Assembly: GCA_002371295.1 (NCBI GenBank)
Contig: DFGZ01000006.1
Location: 17,725-24,445, forward strand
Length of the DNA: 6,721 nucleotides
Reading direction: 5' to 3'
DNA from: Oribacterium sp. UBA3737
GTDB lineage: Bacteria > Bacillota_A > Clostridia > Lachnospirales > Lachnospiraceae
Under the pieces are notes generated by a model, which saw only the letters and a list, made by a program, of their open reading frames with translations, was not told where the DNA came from and ran no database searches. The translations under genes and the position numbers were made by a program. Positions 5,455-6,721 of the stretch are shown piece by piece; the first letter of the stretch is position 1, and every line of letters starts with the position of its first letter.

Positions 5455-6270
5455 ATGAATCATCTGGAGCTTTTAAATGATGCGCTGGAATACATAGAGC
5501 AGCATATGAAGGAAGATATCCGTACGGAAGATATCGCTCTGTCCTGTTATTGTTCCAAGTCCTCTTTGGAAAAGCTTTTCCGTAACGTAACTCATATGTC
5601 CGTGCATGAGTATATCATCCGCAGGCGTATGACAAGGGCGGCCAGGATGCTGATAGAAAACCCCGAGATGAGCGTGCTTGACGTGGCACTGGAATACGGC
5701 TATTCCAGCCATGAGGCGTTTACCAGGATATTTTATCAGAGGTGGAACTGTCTGCCTTCGAAGTATCGTGATAATAAAAGAGTGCGTGAGATATTCCCGA
5801 AGATCAATTTAAATATGGAGACAGGAGGTTACATAATTATGGGTAGAAAATTTGATATAAGCGAATTATATGATCTGTTTAAGAGCAGAAAGGATTGTTA
5901 TTTTGTATGCGGAGATATCGTGGGGCTGATCCCGATAAATGAGATATCCCATAAGGCGGGAGACCTGGCTATCCTCGAAGCATTAAAGAGGATGGAGGAT
6001 GCGGCAGGAGAGGACGATGTGGTATTCCGTATAGGCGGAGATGAGTTCGTGATATTAACAGGCAGTACCGAAGAGGCTTATGCTAAAGGGATCGCAGATA
6101 AGATCTTAAGCCGCAACGGAGAGCGCATAACCTCGGACGGCAGGGAAATCCCTCTTTCGCTGTATGTTTCGTATCTTAAGGTCTCAAACAGGACGCCGAG
6201 GTATTCGGAGCTGTTTGTGGAGTTAAATAAGTCATTGCATGATGTTAAGAATGCTGAAACCGGAAAGTAA
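5455..6270 (+). CDS. AraC-type DNA-binding protein fused to a divergent GGDEF domain
   Basis: The 271-aa protein has an N-terminal AraC/XylS double helix-turn-helix at about 5-105. The first HTH is TEDIALSCYCSKSSLEKLF; the second is SVLDVALEYGYSSHEAFTR, followed by PSKYR. After a linker, residues about 130-271 form a GGDEF-like domain. It has CGDIVGLIPINE (metal Asp154, base-binding Asn162), AGD (168-170), an intact RIGGDEF (192-198), and a C-terminal SELFVELNKSLHDVK helix matching the usual ALYxAK end. The DxLTGLxNR lead-in is missing, the N-to-D spacing is one residue short, and there is no RxxD inhibitory site before GGDEF. It may make c-di-GMP or just bind a nucleotide as effector; the sequence cannot decide. 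The start has AAAGGAGG at ideal spacing. It is divergent from the beta-propeller gene and convergent with guaB. Confidence 0.88.
   Translation: MNHLELLNDALEYIEQHMKEDIRTEDIALSCYCSKSSLEKLFRNVTHMSVHEYIIRRRMTRAARMLIENPEMSVLDVALEYGYSSHEAFTRIFYQRWNCLPSKYRDNKRVREIFPKINLNMETGGYIIMGRKFDISELYDLFKSRKDCYFVCGDIVGLIPINEISHKAGDLAILEALKRMEDAAGEDDVVFRIGGDEFVILTGSTEEAYAKGIADKILSRNGERITSDGREIPLSLYVSYLKVSNRTPRYSELFVELNKSLHDVKNAETGK
5823..5841 (+). promoter_or_regulatory. Strong in-frame internal ribosome binding site and ATG inside the AraC-GGDEF gene
   Basis: AGGAGGT (5823-5829) lies 9 bases before an ATG (5839-5841) that is in the main reading frame, at residue 129. The start falls exactly between the DNA-binding and GGDEF domains and would yield a 143-residue protein beginning MGRKFDISELYDLF. 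This could be a genuine second translation start, or a remnant of two formerly separate genes. Function is inferred only from position and the near-perfect Shine-Dalgarno match. Confidence 0.6.
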
Positions 6271-6349
6271 TGTGACAGAAGGACGGTCTGAAGGCACAAG
6301 GCATCCGTTATCTGCGGATCCACCTTGCGGCATATATTGTCACATTTTT
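6269..6349 (+). other. Structured 3' segment after AraC-GGDEF, possible first terminator
   Basis: AATGTGACA (6269-6277, overlapping the stop codon) pairs perfectly with TGTCACATT (6338-6346), and TTTTT ends at 6349. Inside is a second stem: CAAGG with CCTTG, then ATCCG with CGGAT, around a 7-base loop (6297-6327). The layout is a closing helix with an internal hairpin plus unpaired sequence, followed by a short U-run. It could be an elaborate terminator, an mRNA-stabilising end or a small RNA. It matches no riboswitch class I recognise. Confidence 0.55.
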
Positions 6350-6360
6350 AGAACGAAAAT

Positions 6361-6407
6361 ACCCCGAAATATTTGCATGATCGCAATATTTCGGGGTTCT
6401 TTTTTTA
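6361..6407. terminator. Strong intrinsic terminator shared by the convergent genes
   Basis: ACCCCGAAATATT (6361-6373) pairs with AATATTTCGGGGT (6385-6397), with inner GC pairs and a short loop; the plus strand then has TTCTTTTTTT. This ends the AraC-GGDEF transcript. On the minus strand the same stem sits just after the guaB stop and is followed by TATTTTCG, a poorer U-tract, so it may also serve guaB. Confidence 0.9.
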
Positions 6408-6409
6408 TC

Positions 6410-6721
6410 TTAATGCTGTGTTCCACCAGGGGTGTTATGTAATATAACATCGTGGTAGCCGCCCTCAACGATGGAGGTTGCGGAAACGAGAGTGATCTTG
6501 GCATCACGCTGTAACTCGGGGATGGTAAGTACACCGCAGTTACACATGGTGGACTTAACCTTGTATAGGGACTTTGCTACGTTGTCCTTTAAGGGACCTG
6601 CGTATGTAACGTATGAATCAACGCCTTCCTCGAAGCTGAGCTTAGCCTTGCCGCCGAGGTCGTATCTCTGCCAGTTACGTGCTCTGTTGGAACCTTCGCC
6701 CCAGTACTCTTTTACGTACTG
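6410..6721 (-). CDS. guaB: IMP dehydrogenase, C-terminal fragment (runs off the right edge)
   Basis: The last 103 residues of a gene running off the window are present. They include [20 protein letters not shown], the active-site flap region of IMP dehydrogenase. [19 protein letters not shown] then carries the conserved EG and Y-AG segment that binds IMP and the monovalent cation. The ending [15 protein letters not shown] and [18 protein letters not shown] is typical of the clostridial form. The enzyme oxidises IMP to XMP with NAD, the first committed step of guanine nucleotide synthesis, in the cytoplasm. The reading frame is open to the edge, and the TAA at 6410 is followed by the shared terminator. 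It has no obvious functional link to its neighbour, although guaB makes the GTP precursor that GGDEF enzymes use. Confidence 0.93.
   Translation of the reverse strand, partial: QYVKEYWGEGSNRARNWQRYDLGGKAKLSFEEGVDSYVTYAGPLKDNVAKSLYKVKSTMCNCGVLTIPELQRDAKITLVSATSIVEGGYHDVILHNTPGGTQH

Noticed and set aside
5433..5461. TTGACA at 5433-5438 as a second promoter for AraC-GGDEF
   Set aside because: The hexamer 17 bases on is TGAATC, a poor -10, and it would fall inside the coding start and ribosome binding site.
6269..6349. c-di-GMP riboswitch, tempting because of the adjacent GGDEF gene
   Set aside because: The conserved core sequences of c-di-GMP-I and -II riboswitches are not visible and the element is downstream of the gene, not upstream.
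6433..6449. Inverted repeat TGTTAT-N5-ATAACA near the right end
   Set aside because: It lies within the guaB coding sequence, has only 6-bp arms, and is explained by AT-rich codons.
1..6721. CRISPR arrays, insertion sequences, tRNA genes or attachment sites
   Set aside because: No regularly spaced repeats, transposase motifs, terminal inverted repeats or cloverleaf-like sequences were found on reading both strands.

Overview
The window looks like a chromosomal segment of a low-to-moderate GC Firmicute, most likely a Clostridia/Lachnospiraceae-type organism (inference). The reasons are strong AGGAGG-type ribosome binding sites, sigma-A-like promoters, U-tract terminators, and protein families typical of that group: a YtrA-type GntR regulator, ABC-2 exporters, a DUF5808 membrane protein and a clostridial-style IMP dehydrogenase. 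No mobile elements, CRISPR arrays, tRNAs or rRNAs were seen.

Region 1 (1-4090, minus strand) is one tightly packed operon, read from right to left. Its genes are a 67-aa PLDc_N-type membrane protein, an ABC ATPase, an ABC-2 permease, a YtrA-type GntR repressor, a DUF5808/PH-like membrane protein, and the start of a second ABC ATPase cut by the left edge. Gaps run from a 1-base overlap to 33 bases. The first three genes resemble the yxlE-yxlF-yxlG block of the Bacillus subtilis sigY operon. The GntR gene and the later ATPase recall the ytr operon. One very good promoter (TTGACA, 17 bases, TATTAT) drives the operon. An inverted repeat lies over its -10 and start site, and is the obvious operator for the operon's own GntR protein. 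The leader also holds a perfect 26-bp palindrome nested in a longer stem.

Region 2 (4091-5240, minus strand) holds terminator hairpins and a gene for a membrane-anchored, extracytoplasmic beta-propeller-like protein with its own promoter.

Region 3 (5241-6409) starts with a divergent promoter region containing two abutting perfect palindromes. It then has a plus-strand gene joining an AraC-type DNA-binding domain to a divergent GGDEF domain. A strong in-frame internal ribosome binding site sits at the domain junction, so the gene may make both the fusion and a free GGDEF domain. A structured 3' segment and a strong terminator follow.

Region 4 (6410-6721, minus strand) is the C-terminal end of IMP dehydrogenase (guaB), convergent with the AraC-GGDEF gene and sharing the terminator hairpin.

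The most unusual items are the AraC-GGDEF fusion with its internal start and the heavily patterned operator/leader of the ABC operon.
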